DNA of 64,000 nucleotides from Trichopria drosophilae. Its lineage: Eukaryota > Arthropoda > Insecta > Hymenoptera > Diapriidae. Shown here in pieces: positions 39,101 through 50,910 of the stretch. The stretch spans positions 28,445,501 to 28,509,500 of the forward strand of contig CM059586.1 of assembly GCA_030407085.1 (NCBI GenBank), read 5' to 3'. How positions within the stretch are numbered: the stretch's first letter is position 1; each line of letters opens with the position of its first letter. The notes under the pieces were generated by a model. It searched no databases and had not been told where the DNA came from. It saw only the letters and a program-made list of their open reading frames with translations. The position numbers and the translations under genes are program-made.

Positions 39101-42100
39101 ACAAAACGTTATTACATCCAGCAAGACATGTTGTATTATGAGGCAGGTTAGTTTTCGCGAGGGTTCGAGGATTCACCCCTAATATCTCCATGGTAAGTTA
39201 GAACTATTATCGTGGATTGGTAGCCATAACTGGAATACTAAAATAAATGAAAATTTGGAGTTAAAAACTCTGTTCGTTTCGTCATTTCTGGTTTGATTTA
39301 TTAGTATTGTTTCACTTGATACTTTATGGAATAAATTCCTGTTTCTGTTATAATCATATTGCACGTGTTCGACTAACTAGTTCCTTGTGTGAACAATGCG
39401 TCGGAGGTGCAAGTTGTTATATACGAAATGCACACTTATCGATACTCGGCCAGTATCGCTCGTATTTTCAGTTACCACCAGGTGAAAAGCTATGAATTTT
39501 CTGACCCAGGTACCCGTTAGGATCGATTTATCTCATACACTGGGTGCACATTCCGCTAATGTGACACACCATTCGCATATTTATACACGAACTGTATCAA
39601 TCAGATCATGGAGATACGTGCAGCAATATCGATTATAGTCGACGGATATAATCCCGCGATAAAATTCACATTAATGTCGGGTATCCCACGAGCGGCAATT
39701 GCGTCATGCAAACAAGCTTCTCGATTGAACAACCATTAAGGGCGCGAATATAAACAATAGGACAATCTTTACGCAAAATGCGGCGTAACATTGCGGTAAC
39801 GTCAATTATAGAGTTTCTTTTGAAAAAGAATGTCATTTCGTCAATATCCTTCCTTACTTATCGGTGTATTGTGTGCGAGGGGAACTTTCCCCTCTTTAGA
39901 CGCATAGAGACAAAGTCGTAGGATCACGGGTTTCATGCTGTAAATGCCGCTTGATATTTTCGCCCAAGATAAATCGGGACCGACGGAGACCGTATCGGCA
40001 GCCGTGTTAAATAAGTCGCGTAATGCTGGTAGTCGTTTTATTCGTACTTCCATGGCCACTTTCTAATAATAGAACTCACACTTTTACACCACGTATAATA
40101 TGGAGGTAATTGCGCTTGCGATCGACTCTCCATGTAGCGTCGTTCGATCATAAACGAAACGTACCCTGGAGGAACAACAATAACGAAAATAGCTCTGGGT
40201 TAAATAACATGTTTATTAAAGTATGCCATTTTTGCTGCAGAAGTAGGTAAATCGTGATTGACGGTAATTAGCATCTGATGCATTGAGCAAAGCGCATAAT
40301 GTCGGTCTTCGTACTGATTCCGATACTTTCGTGATCAAGTTTTGAAACTAGACCCGTAAAATCGCATTACGTATATCTGCAGTATAACATAGATGTCAAC
40401 GACGAGAAACACGACTAATTTGAAGCGTAATAAGTTACCGTCGTTAAGATTCTTGCGTATTAAGAAGCGATTGCTATATCCACTTCATCAAGGCCATATT
40501 TTCAACATGACACGATCGTTGATACTGCTGATCAAAGAGAACAGAAGAAAACGTTTCTATTGTACTAATTAGATACCCGCATAGATCCGATAATGCAAAG
40601 TTTCTCGAGTTCATAATTTGTTCGAAGCATAAATCCTGATTTTACCCAGTTACAAATCCCGACTTTCCATGCAAATACTTTAATATCCCATAGTAATGTT
40701 CTTGCAGTTTGAATCGTTGGAGTTCAACTCGGAAAACTTATTTAAAATTGTCATTTTCAGGCCTTTCTCCTGCCCAACTCCAATAAATAACATATTTATT
40801 TAGGAACATAGGGGTCAAGCCCCCCGCGCCTTTTTTTCAAACATAAGTATGGTTGGCCCCTGTGGCCAAGCTGGTGGGATTGCAATTTTCTGGGCTACTA
40901 ACCAATTAAATATGCACAGTACCTTAGATGATCTTCCTAGAAAAATTGTGAGGATTTAAAAAATGTGCACTCATTCATTATGTCCCATAATGGGGATCCG
41001 AAGTCATACATTTATACCAGTTTCCAATTTATACCAATGGGTCGCTAGACAATTTTTATGCCGCAAATTCAATTTTGGTACGGCGTTTGTCGCTTTAATT
41101 GTATGTCCTGCATATAGAGTAAACCGTGGGTTTATTGACTAGGATCACTTGGCTGGACCGAAGAGGTTCTTCGTGATGTCATTCTGTAGTTTGCTCCGAG
41201 CACGATGGATTCTGGGGGTTCTCTTAACTGATCAACCTAAAATAAAAAAAAAACTGATCACACTCTGAGCAAGCTCACGGAAACATCCATGAACAGTTCG
41301 TGGCAGCAGAAATGGATAAGACGGGTTAATATATTAGCAGATGCGGGGGGGGGGGCACAAGGCGATTGAGGCGACGTCATACAGATTAGTCCATCCCTTC
41401 GAAACTTAATTCAAAAGCAATGTCATAAGTTTCCATAGCGTAGCATAGCCAGAACCACCTTCGTGGTTAGATTACTCGGGTTAAAATAAAAGTAAAAAGA
41501 TGCAGTAATATTTCAAGAAAGGAACCATTCTTGCACCAGTGGATTCAACACAATTTTGCTTCATCAATTACTTTACTCATGTATTGGCATCATATTTTCT
41601 AGGCTTGATGATCTTGATGTAGGACCTACAGTTTATAGTGGATTCCAACCCACTCCTAGTAACTGATTAGTTGCTTATGTATTTTTTATTTAGATTTTAC
41701 CTGGGTAAAGATAGGCGATCGTTAGGTTAGGTTTTAACTGCTATTCTTTACGTTCTAATATTTCTCTACTCATTTCGACTCCATAGACTTAAATGCTATT
41801 GTTCTTTTCAAAGTTTGTTGCAACTCCCTTTACGAAATTGTTGGAAGTCTCTGCATCGGTGGTTCCTATTGCAATCAATCTCTGGATAACGTGGCACGTC
41901 GAATACTCCCGATAATGATCGATCGGTAAAAATTGGAAGAGATCGATATCCTAATTATCGCAACGATGGATCGAACGCGACAATTTCGTAACGATTCAGC
42001 GAACTTTTGTGCCGACGAACGGCCTTGCCTTTTGCATGCGCGAACACAACGTGTGGGTGTCATTTACGTGTCTGTCTTGCAAACCGTACCGTTTGCACCT

Positions 42101-44049
42101 ACATAGACGCGGCGTAGACGGCTGCCAGGTGCTGCCATAAAATGAGAAAGCCTCCGTCGGTGTGTGCATATACGAGCCCTGCCTTTCAGTGAACCAGCGC
42201 ACGCCTTTGATGCCTGCGTTTCCCATGCTTTTCGATTCGCATTGAGCAGAACGGTGATTACTATCGCCGGACGTAGAGAATAATTTGTTGTTGCTTTTAA
42301 TAATTCTTGATTAACTTAGGCTAAAAAAACATTCAATTAACATTTACGTTCTTCAACAATATACAGCAATAACACAATGAAAATAGAAAGGTTCCCTGTC
42401 AACGTAAGAAATAATTATTGTCCTGGGTCAATCTTGTTGTTCTTGCCATCCCACATAACGATGGGAAAAACGATGATCCGTTTCACGTTTTAGACAAAAA
42501 CTAATAAAATATGTTGATTGCAATAATATAAGGAGCTATTAATAAAGCGCAAGACCCTGCAATTAATATGTGCTCTCTCCCTCTCCATCTCTCTCTCTTT
42601 TCCCGTTTAAGGAAGTAATAGAGCAGAAGTACAATTAACGAAATAAAAATCGGAAATTACTTCTCGAGCCACGTAGTCATTTTAGTATGTAAATCGTGTC
42701 GTCCGGAATACATGCGTGTAAATAAAAGCATCATAAATCAAAGTAAACATCATCATAAATCCGGTGCTCTGGAGAATTAATAGGCGCAACGATATTATAT
42801 TATTCATTAACTCCCTTTTACTAGTCAAATAGAAATTATAATACGTCAATTTTCGCATTAACTTTCCAGTATTCGCCTGAAGAGTACGGATATATTCTCG
42901 GAACGTCCGTGCAATAATTGTAAAGATGTACGCACACACCTAGCGCACATATACATATGTACATTACGATGTTGCTCATCGAATGCCTCTTGATTCCCAA
43001 CAACAAATCATGCAAGGTAAAAACATTGCTCCTCAACATGGCCTCGTGTTTCGATACGTTCAATTTACCTGTACTTTTCATGCTGATTTTTTTTGTTCAT
43101 CCAGAACTTTAAAACTTCATCTCGCTCGCTAAGCTTCGGAGTGCGCAATCAATGTGTAGTCACTGAACGGAGGCCGATAGCTGGCCATCGGCAAAAGACC
43201 GGCGTTTAACTGGTACTTAAGGAGCAGTTAAGTGTTTGCCAATCTCAATAATGCAGCCTGCGAAAACGCCGCAGCATCCATTGCACGCGTTTCACCTACG
43301 TGGAACCTTTAATGCACCAAGAAAATTCTTTGCGGTTGAATCATGTTTATATCTTTCGACTCGTCAAGCATTACTTGCAGAATGCTGCAAATCATAATGT
43401 GGGCAGTTGGCCCTTCCTTTACTGCCCAAACTCTAATGAAACTTGATTAGCGTCTAGACGTCTCCTGCACTAAGAAGCCTTGTGCATATTAAGTATCTTA
43501 ATTGCGAACTTGACCAATTAGCTGAAGCAAATAATTTATAGGAACATTCATTCTTGAAATGTCGTACATTCTATTATACGTGATTGTGTGTGATAAATAC
43601 TTCCTGCTTTTTATTTCATAATGACAATCAACCATAGGCATTTTCTGTTACGCGTCATTGTATAGTTCGATGTTATTTACTACTTTTCATGATTCTGTAC
43701 CTTCCACACGGCACGTATAACATTATCAAATTTTGTATAGCTGTATAACTTTACCTCTGTAGTATTCTTTACATTCAGTGCATTTCGGTACATCAAAATT
43801 CATTATAACCGTATGAATTAGACGTAAGCATTCGTAAATTTATTTCACAGCATTACACGTAAAAGGGTTTCTATTAATGCACTTGCTATCATTACATCGT
43901 ATATATGTTCATATGCAACTATAGAATCATTATTTGCGAGTAAGCTCACCCCTGCATCAAGCGTTATCTTTTTTTCTCACAACTCACTCATTAATTCAGA
44001 ATTATGTTTAAGTTGCTCGTTCCTACCCTACCCTTTCTTTATGTTTCAG
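36151..44049. other. Long non-coding stretch upstream of the coding exon
   Basis: Probably intron or upstream flank of the gene at 44050. CpG-richer parts lie at about 36390-36840, 38230-38480, 39400-40080, 41870-42250 and 43100-43330. Frames of 150 codons (36387-36839) and 149 codons (38692-39141) exist but look non-coding: no conserved-looking domain, mixed composition and no coherent splice signals. Simple sequence includes an 11-base G run (41345-41355) and a CT-rich run (about 42573-42602). TTAGGTTAGG occurs near 41723. Confidence 0.45.
44027..44049 (+). promoter_or_regulatory. 3' splice acceptor of the coding exon
   Basis: A long pyrimidine-rich tract (CCTACCCTACCCTTTC, then TTTATGTTTCAG) ends in CAG at 44047-44049. 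It is the strongest acceptor I see near the large open frame and would start the exon at 44050. Confidence 0.7.
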
Positions 44050-44282
44050 AGTCCGAAGCCCCGTGGGCAGCGCACCGTGGAGGATCTCCTCGTGTGGAAA
44101 ATGCGAAGAGCGTCGAGGTCGAGAGACTCGACGTCGCGGGCGAAGTTCATCGAGTGGAACTCGTTTCAAACGTTAGACTGAAAGCCCCCTTTTGACAATA
44201 GAGAAAGAGAAAAATTAAATTTCTCTCAAAAACGGCCTTTGGTCTCGACCACGTCAAATAGAAAGGCTGGACCTAAGCAAGG
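44050..44282 (+). other. Probable 5' UTR part of the coding exon, with an upstream ORF
   Basis: All three frames from the acceptor contain stops before 44283 (44174-44176, 44179-44181 and 44193-44195, plus TAA at 44274-44276 in the main frame), so this segment reads as leader. It contains an upstream ATG at 44101 opening a 26-codon ORF that stops at 44179-44181. That same frame is open from the acceptor and reads PRGQRTVEDLLVWKMRR, which is rather protein-like. An alternative is therefore that it is a coding terminal exon of another isoform. A GTAAGC donor-like word lies at 44292, just inside the main ORF, and would permit such alternative splicing. Confidence 0.55.
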
Positions 44283-46001
44283 ATGTTGGGTGTAAGCCAA
44301 CCGGGTAATCCGCCATCAAGCTTGAGGCACTCCGCAAGCTTTTCCTGCTTGCAGCGGAGTTCCGGAGAAGGTCATCGTGCTCGGACCTCGACCTTGCCGC
44401 AGCAGCCGAGTCTACAGCTTAACACGCATCATTACAGCGGTCTCACTTCCCTCCAGCACCATCATAATCACCATCAAAGCCAGCCTAGAGGAACCGGTTG
44501 CACAAACCTTACGAATGATTCTCGCTCTCGAGAGACTGCAGTCGCACCGGATCATTCATACTTAGATACAAATGATTACGGTTTCGTTAGAGTTAGACGG
44601 CGCTTACGCAGTACCAATGCGATTCTCTTGCACGAAGAAAATCAAGATCTCATGAATAAGCCCTACGAATTCAGATCTACTGAAAGGGAAACCGCTTTGA
44701 GCGATCGTGAAATCAACTCTAAATATCGGGACGGTTTTCACACCAGTCGCGAAATAGAGAAAAATCGGGATTCATCGAAAAATCAAAATCCATTAAGAGG
44801 TGCTCTCATTCTCTTCGCTGCATCCACCTCGTCTTGGTGGAAAACAAAGCAAAGGGAAGAATTAAATCTTGGTTCGTCATCAACAACGGATCGAAAGTGT
44901 TTAAACGGTGTGCCTACTGCCAATGGTACGACCCAACCAGTAGTCGCGACCTCGCCTTCGCACGACCGAAGATGGCCGACGACAAACGCAACATCCGGTA
45001 GCATAGCTTCTCCTGCCCAGGAACGTAAATGGTCGGTGAACTCGAGCATCACGACGCCGGAACGCAGTAACGAGAGGAAATGGAGTACCCCTGTTTCTTC
45101 GGGCCAAGACCGGAAATGGCGATCGCTCGGTGCACTGCTAAGGACACCAGCGACGAGTGATACTACTAGTTCGCAATCACGTTCCAGTCAGACTTCGATA
45201 TATCATAACGCTAGTATGTCTATGATCGAGTCAACCGAGAAACCTCCTCGAGACTCAACCCTCATGAGTGCTTCAACTACGGAAACTTGTTATCCGCGGC
45301 AAGTTAATTCGTCCGCGTATCATAATAGGTTGATCTCGAAAGTAGGATCGTCGCGAATGGGGGAGACTTACCGAGAAAATGGGGACTACTCCTTAAGCAA
45401 TGGGAGGTCCAAGGTCGGTAGAAGGCTTTTCCAGGAGGATACCAACGCAGATCGTGAAATCGACGAGGAACCAAGCGCATTGCCTAGACACGCGGAAGAC
45501 GATTCTAGAATTAATAGGGAGAATCTGGTGACTCGAGGTGCAACTTCGACAAGGTCGAACAGAGCCCAGAGTTTTTATCTTTTGGATGATTTTTTACGCC
45601 CTCAACCGCAATCTGCAACCGCCAGCTCCAAGTGTATGCTCAATCTTTACTTATCGTCCCCTTATTCGTCGGTTTATTCGCCTTATTCGGCAGTGACCAA
45701 TGATCGTGCAAGGTCGAGCGAGGTCAGACAAGAAACTTCGACGACAACAATGGCGATGGCCCCATCCAGTCAACGTAACGTTACCAACATAACTCCTCCG
45801 AGACGGCATAACTCGAGCTCGGACAGTCTCGAGGTGGCAACCAGTCCTTTACCGCCACCGGTTCCACCAGCCCCGCCACAAATCGGCAGTCGAGATAGGG
45901 ACAAGGGAGACAGAGACTGGAGTGAAAATCTTCGAGAAAAGGAACTCTGCAGATGTAGAATGTGCTGGGCGAACCTGCAGCAGAGATCGATTCACGAAGA
46001 G
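44283..46001 (+). CDS. Large first coding exon (573 residues) of an unrecognised Ser/Arg-rich protein
   Basis: The open frame starts at ATG 44283 (A at -3) and runs 573 codons to a consensus donor, GAG|GTAAGT, after 46001 in phase 0. Reading on would give only five more residues before a stop at 46017-46019. It is by far the longest frame in the window and has protein-like repeats. The N-terminus carries RHSASFSCLQR (15-25) and a His-rich stretch (49-64). A basic patch RVRRRLRS lies at 103-110. Four related motifs follow: DRRWPTT (228-234), ERKWSVN (247-253), ERKWSTP (264-270) and DRKWRSL (276-282). SFYLLDDFLRPQP (430-442) is the only hydrophobic motif; a Pro-rich run PLPPPVPPAPP (522-532) may bind SH3 or WW domains. 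The exon ends with a Cys cluster, CRCRMCWANLQQRS (556-569). There is no signal peptide, membrane helix or recognised domain. It is probably the disordered N-terminal part of a large cytoplasmic or scaffold protein, with its domains in exons beyond the window. I do not name it. Confidence 0.85.
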
Positions 46002-46007
46002 GTAAGT
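45999..46007 (+). promoter_or_regulatory. 5' splice donor ending the coding exon
   Basis: GAGGTAAGT matches the metazoan donor consensus, with the cut after G46001. The coding phase at the junction is 0. Without splicing the frame stops at 46017-46019, so the next coding exon must lie downstream, possibly outside this window. Confidence 0.8.
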
Positions 46008-48689
46008 TTAAGATTTTAAGCGATATCATGAAGGGTCAATTTATGTGGTCTTTTTCAGAAAATAATTTCATATATAGTATTGATATCAGTAAACTTCTCC
46101 ATAGAAAAGGCTTTTTTGAGAATAAGAATATACTGCGCTTTGATGACTTTAGAATTCACCTCAACTAAATTAGAGTTAAATTCAAACTTATTAAGCCTAA
46201 TGAATAGTTAACTTGGCAGTCACGCGACCATATTATGGAGTAAGGAAACAATGAATATCAACATCTCCCTGTATATAAGCATACCATAAAAGTACCTCCG
46301 ATACACACATTGGCGAAATTGTTTAGATTTCGTTTTTCACCAAGTTTCGTCGATCGGGATTCCGATTGGTAAGTCTAGCAAATGCCGTGCCATGCTGTAA
46401 TTCAAGTCGAAATTACGATCGTCGAGTCGACGCTTATAAACTCTTTATATATTGACGACAACGTAAAGACGTTCTATCTGCGAATAAAAAACATTGGTTA
46501 TGGAAGATTTTTAAAGTTTATGCCACGCTATCATATAATTCCATAGAAGCGAATCGATTATTACTCGTCATTTCTTTGCATCAGCAGCAAAATAACTTGA
46601 TATTCAATAAATGCAATACATAAATAATGGTCCACAACTGTTTTTAAGATCCTCCTCTATGATTCCATCTGCTGAGAAAAACGACATCCTCAATTGCAAT
46701 TAGTACCGCCGATGAACAATGAGTGTGCTATTCTTGAAACTTTTTCAACTCATCTGAGGAAGTCGTATTTCTATCACTCCGCGTCTTCGCTCTATTATTA
46801 GTAAGCGTTGCTAAGACTCGGACAGTTTAACTGGATTTCCGCTATCTACATTTTAACTACAGCCGTATCGACTAGCCCGAAGGCTCGCAACTTTTAAATA
46901 CTATTGGAGGCTCGAACGCTCTACTTCGCGCATCAGAAATAGATTAATATTTGTTTTCCATCGAGAGTGAGAAATTCGTCTTTGTGGTTCCATCCAACTT
47001 TTCGTGGAGAACTTCAGCATTTAAAAAATAAAACGCACAAGTTTTATTTGCTGCGTTATCTCTTCAGTTCACCATTTAATTTCAAACGGGGTCTTTAAAT
47101 GTTAATTACATTAAGAAATCTGAAACTAAATATTGATTTTCCGGTGAACGATTTCGCCGTTTTTCTCGGATGGTTGCGGTCAATATACGTAAAAGAAAAG
47201 AGTGGGCGGCTAGCAAAGGCAGAAACTGACATCCGCAATGACAGCCGATACAATGATGCTTCGATTCCGTTAGTCGGCACTAGACGAGTCGAACCTTTGT
47301 GAAATACAAAAAGATCCTTTCAATAGATTGTTTCTCAGCCTGATATATCTTTCTCTCTTCCTCTTTCTCTTTCTATCTTTCTTTCTCTGAAGTGACGTCA
47401 CGGCGCCTTTCGCGAGCTTACCCCTACCTGCCGTTCTCGTTAATCTCGTCATCTTTGGAATAAATCAGCATCAGGGTCCGAACGGGAGAGTAGTGCATTC
47501 ACGCACGTACACCTTCATTGTCGGAGAACCGGATTTTCGAGCCGGAGTACCGAATACTCATCTGCGCTTTTTAGATCGTTAGTGTCGTTTCGAGAGAGAT
47601 CGCTGAGGTTCAATCGGATCGGCCGAACGACTCGACGAACATTTTTCGGTTCGTTTGTTTATCCAAGTTATGCAGAAATCGTCGCGAACATTCAGCCGTA
47701 ACTCACATACCTTTATCTCGGTATTCAAAATAGCGGAAATGATGTAATGAAATGAAGACGAAAGAAGTATTGGCAATTTAACATCAAACATAAATAAGAT
47801 CAGCTAAAGCAATGTAGTAATACCTAACGAACATTCTACTTCTTATCGGTGCATCAATCTTATCTCAAGCTTCATCACGTAGAGGAGTTCGGTCGGAGTC
47901 TCTTATCTCGAAAGGTCAAAATTCGCTCACATTGATTATAACGCCTGTTTTACTATTATCAAGTGATGCCGAAAAACTCTAGGCTTTGCATGGACTTTCG
48001 GTATTATAGCACTTTGGTAAAAGTTGATTAATGGCACGCGTCTTAATCGATAGAGATATTTGGTTGGGGACATTATCGTATAAAGGATATAACCATACCA
48101 CAGTATTCTTTCTATACGTGATCGTCAGTGGAGATAGGAGTCAAACCACGCCTCCGATTGTCTCGGAGCTCGGGAAAAGACCATCGACATCTCTGTGGAA
48201 AATCTAAATTTTTCTACTTTCAACCCAATGTCTTCTTTAAATGTCCATTACGTCACTGCTAAATTACTGCTTATTAACAACGTCTTAAATTTGTTTATCG
48301 AACTACGTGGTCAATTCTCATGTGAACACTAGGGACTTCGTTTTATTCTTGGTAATGAGGAAACAATAAGTACCATAAAATAGTTTCAACTATGCATTTG
48401 ATAATAATAAACAACTTAATATTTGATTGACTTCAATAGAAACAAATAAATCGTTTACTCGATTGAATACGTATTTCATGAAGTATTTTGCAAATTAGTC
48501 TTGTTGTAGAGGATTTGAATGCCAGGAAGAAAATAAGTTAGCTTCCACTGTTAATTTGAGTTCGTTGTAATTAGTTTGATACCAGAATGTTTTTATATTT
48601 GTTTGGCTCCTTAGGGAAAGAAATGTCTAATGTCTAAAAATCGTTATGTCTGCTACATTCAGCCTATTCTAATATAATTCATGAAAAAT
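46002..48689. other. Presumed intron, with a CT microsatellite and CpG-rich block
   Basis: Contains a pyrimidine microsatellite of TTTCTC/CTTT units at 47348-47389. It is immediately followed by the CRE octamer TGACGTCA (47393-47400) and a CpG-rich block to about 47660. I found no acceptor followed by a phase-compatible exon that I would defend. Frames of 60-70 codons here look like shadows. Confidence 0.45.
47390..47660. promoter_or_regulatory. CpG-rich block with CRE octamer, possible internal promoter
   Basis: TGACGTCA (47393-47400) is followed by about 260 bases clearly richer in G+C and CpG than the flanks, with words such as CTTCATTGTCGG that could serve as an initiator. No TATA box is evident. 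It lies 1.4 kb into the presumed intron. Promoter function is an inference from composition alone; a conserved enhancer or a non-coding exon would look the same. Confidence 0.25.
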
Positions 48690-49030
48690 TAATTTACATC
48701 AGCAATCAGATGATAATAATTGGTTACAAAAATACAAAGTAATAGAGGATAATGATGGCCTATAATGATCATATATAATGCTGATTCATAGCAGGTAACA
48801 AAGAATGATGTCAAAGATAATAATTGATGACGATCTATGATCATGAATCAAGATTGGTCTTCTTCATATACCGGCATTTGTCATCTCCTACCAAGATACC
48901 ATTCTTTAATTATCTATGATAGTCATCCATCATCATTCACTTTCATTTTAGCCAGGATCAGGATACCTTATGAGGGTCTCGCAAACATGAAGCAGTACTA
49001 AACAATGGATCATCATCAACAGAGTATAAA
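48690..49030. repeat. TGATGATC-rich repeat block
   Basis: Dense words of the type AGATGATAATAATTGG, AATGATGGC, AATGATCATATA, GATGACGATCTATGATCATG and CATCCATCATCATTCAC, in both orientations and partly palindromic (ATGATCAT). The same motif type occurs at 13043-13176. It probably belongs to the same class as the other motif-reiterated blocks; ends are not defined. Confidence 0.5.
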
Positions 49031-50835
49031 TCGCCTCATCGTCACATCCCATCACCAGCTTTTATCGCGTATATTCGCCGAGGTTAATTGTCGCGCCAAA
49101 TTTAGCAATGACAGGTTTTGAGTAAAATATCCCTGTTACTAATCCAATTTATTTTGAATTGAGCTTTCTTAATAAATATTGATTGAAGTGAAATTTGACA
49201 ATCTGTAGGTAAATAAAAAAATATGCTTTTGTGGAGAATTCGAATAAATTGCATGTAGGTATTTATAAACACAGAAAACATTTTCCATCTGTGACGATCT
49301 GTGCACCACGAATGCGCGAAATTGTACCATGGAACGCCGTTCTATTTTTGGTTGCTCGTCGCGCCAGCAACGGCATGTCGACGTACGGCGTGTTGAAAAA
49401 GCCTCGAGAAACTTTCGCACACAACCACGTGTGTTTAGTAGCAAACACGTGCTGCAAAAATTTCTATTTGCAAAGGAATGAGAATGTTAAATTAGAATCG
49501 ATATACGGCATTGCAGTAAGTCGTGCAACGTACGTTCACCCGCGCTCGGCGTGTCCCTTAGCAAACACTCGTCCTTTTTTTTGTATTACGGGCAACAAAG
49601 TGTAATTTTTCGCTCGCCTTCCAAGGTACTCGAAAGACCCATATCTGCGGGGATTCGACCTCTCGGATTTGCGCGATTGCAAAATTCGCAGCTGAATGAG
49701 CCGTGATTTTTCGAGTATTCTCGAAGCTTCTCGACATGCCAGACGTGCAGACATTCAGGGTTCCGCAGTTTGTCTCCCGCCCTAAAGCAAAAAGAATCAA
49801 GTACCTCGGCCACTCCTCTCGATTTCCTTGTCCCTTAATTTACCTCTTTATTTTCATTTGCAAAACTCGCTGGTATTCTTTGCGCGTACATACGGTTCAT
49901 TCTTTTGTACGTTTTTGTCAAAATAAAAGTTTTTGTCGCTACAACATATGGGGTGCACCTACACTGGTGAACGATAACACAGAACGTCTTTTTTTTTGTA
50001 CGAGGTACACTAACATACTGCATTTCCATTAAATTCAGATTCTGACTCGAAATAAATAGACTAGGATTATTTTCAACGATGTTGGTCAAATTTTTTCAAA
50101 ATAATTTATCTGTAAAGGATTGACCAAACATAAAGAGATATGTCATCGTTAATACTAGTACTTTGATTTAGAAAAATTTATCCACAGCGTGTTGTGCCCA
50201 ATTTAATTGACTATAAATTGAATGAAAGTATAGAATACTAATCTAGCTTTGACTTTAATCTGACAATTAATTTAATTGAGAATAATCTCTGCAATTAAAA
50301 ATGCAATATTTTGGTAAATGATTTATTGAATCAAATAGTAACAGAATTCAATTTGAAAATAAGCCTTTGCATTGGAAGCATGCGTATATTGATAGGAATA
50401 ATTATGCATATGGTTCAGATTTAATAGAAAATAGTTAATACCGTTTCATTTACTTATTGAAATAATTTAAAGCTAAAATATCCTAATATTGAGATCTTAT
50501 TCAACGGCATTTCATTGTGCTCATAACCTAGCAGAATACATGAACTGGAGTGCCTGGTTTATGCTAATATTTTGTTTTTATTATGTCAAGTTTTCATTGC
50601 AATTACTAATGTATTGTTGATTCAGCATATAATGTATAATTTCAATGTTCTATTATTACGATTTAAACTGGCTACGAATCTGCAAGCTTTTTTAGAGAGA
50701 AATAATTCATCCTTATTTTATTACTAAAAAATCCTGCTATGTCTGAATTGGTTGGGTTTTTGTTAAAATTATGCTCTCATATTGTTAAAAAAATGTCACT
50801 GAAATTGAGTGAACTGCAGTATTCCCACGCAGTAC
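49031..50835. other. Non-coding stretch in the presumed intron, with a CpG-richer part
   Basis: The CpG-richer part spans about 49280-49830 and gives several overlapping frames (up to 124 codons) on both strands in different phases. Such stacking without one dominant frame argues against coding. A pair of E-boxes is listed separately. The remainder is AT-rich. Confidence 0.4.
49426..49451. promoter_or_regulatory. Paired E-boxes (CACGTG) in inverted flanks
   Basis: Two CACGTG palindromes (49426-49431 and 49446-49451) lie 20 bp apart centre to centre, about two helical turns. Their flanks are inverted: CACGTGTGTTT facing AAACACGTG. CACGTG is the core site for bHLH factors such as Myc/Max and Clock/Cycle. 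Function is untested. Confidence 0.35.
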
Positions 50836-50910
50836 GCAGCATACAACCTTACGGTAAGGTTGAGTAAGATTAACGTAAGATTGTCAACCTTGTAGCAACC
50901 TTATTTAACC
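50836..50910. repeat. Motif-reiterated mini-element (AACCTTACGGTAAGGTT)
   Basis: A near-perfect palindrome with 8-base arms and one central base lies at 50845-50861. It is followed by further units, GTAAGATTAACGTAAGATT and TCAACCTTGTAGCAACCTTA. The whole block is about 75 bp; it has the same design as the other motif-reiterated blocks but a different motif. Confidence 0.6.

Noticed and set aside
38692..39141. 149-codon open frame on the + strand
   Set aside because: Mixed composition with no recognisable domain and no splice-site support. Kept only as part of a non-coding region.
41345..41355. 11-base G run (and another at 62504-62514) as possible G-quadruplex sites
   Set aside because: A single G run without further G tracts nearby does not make a canonical intramolecular quadruplex; homopolymer sequencing error is also possible.
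44283..46001. Assigning a specific gene name (a Rac-exchange-factor or other scaffold gene was considered)
   Set aside because: No diagnostic domain lies in this exon and I cannot confirm a match to any remembered sequence, so a name would be a guess.
49231..49605. 124-codon frame and stacked minus-strand frames
   Set aside because: Stacked frames in all phases without one coding-like signal; no acceptor joins it in phase 0 to the exon at 44283-46001.
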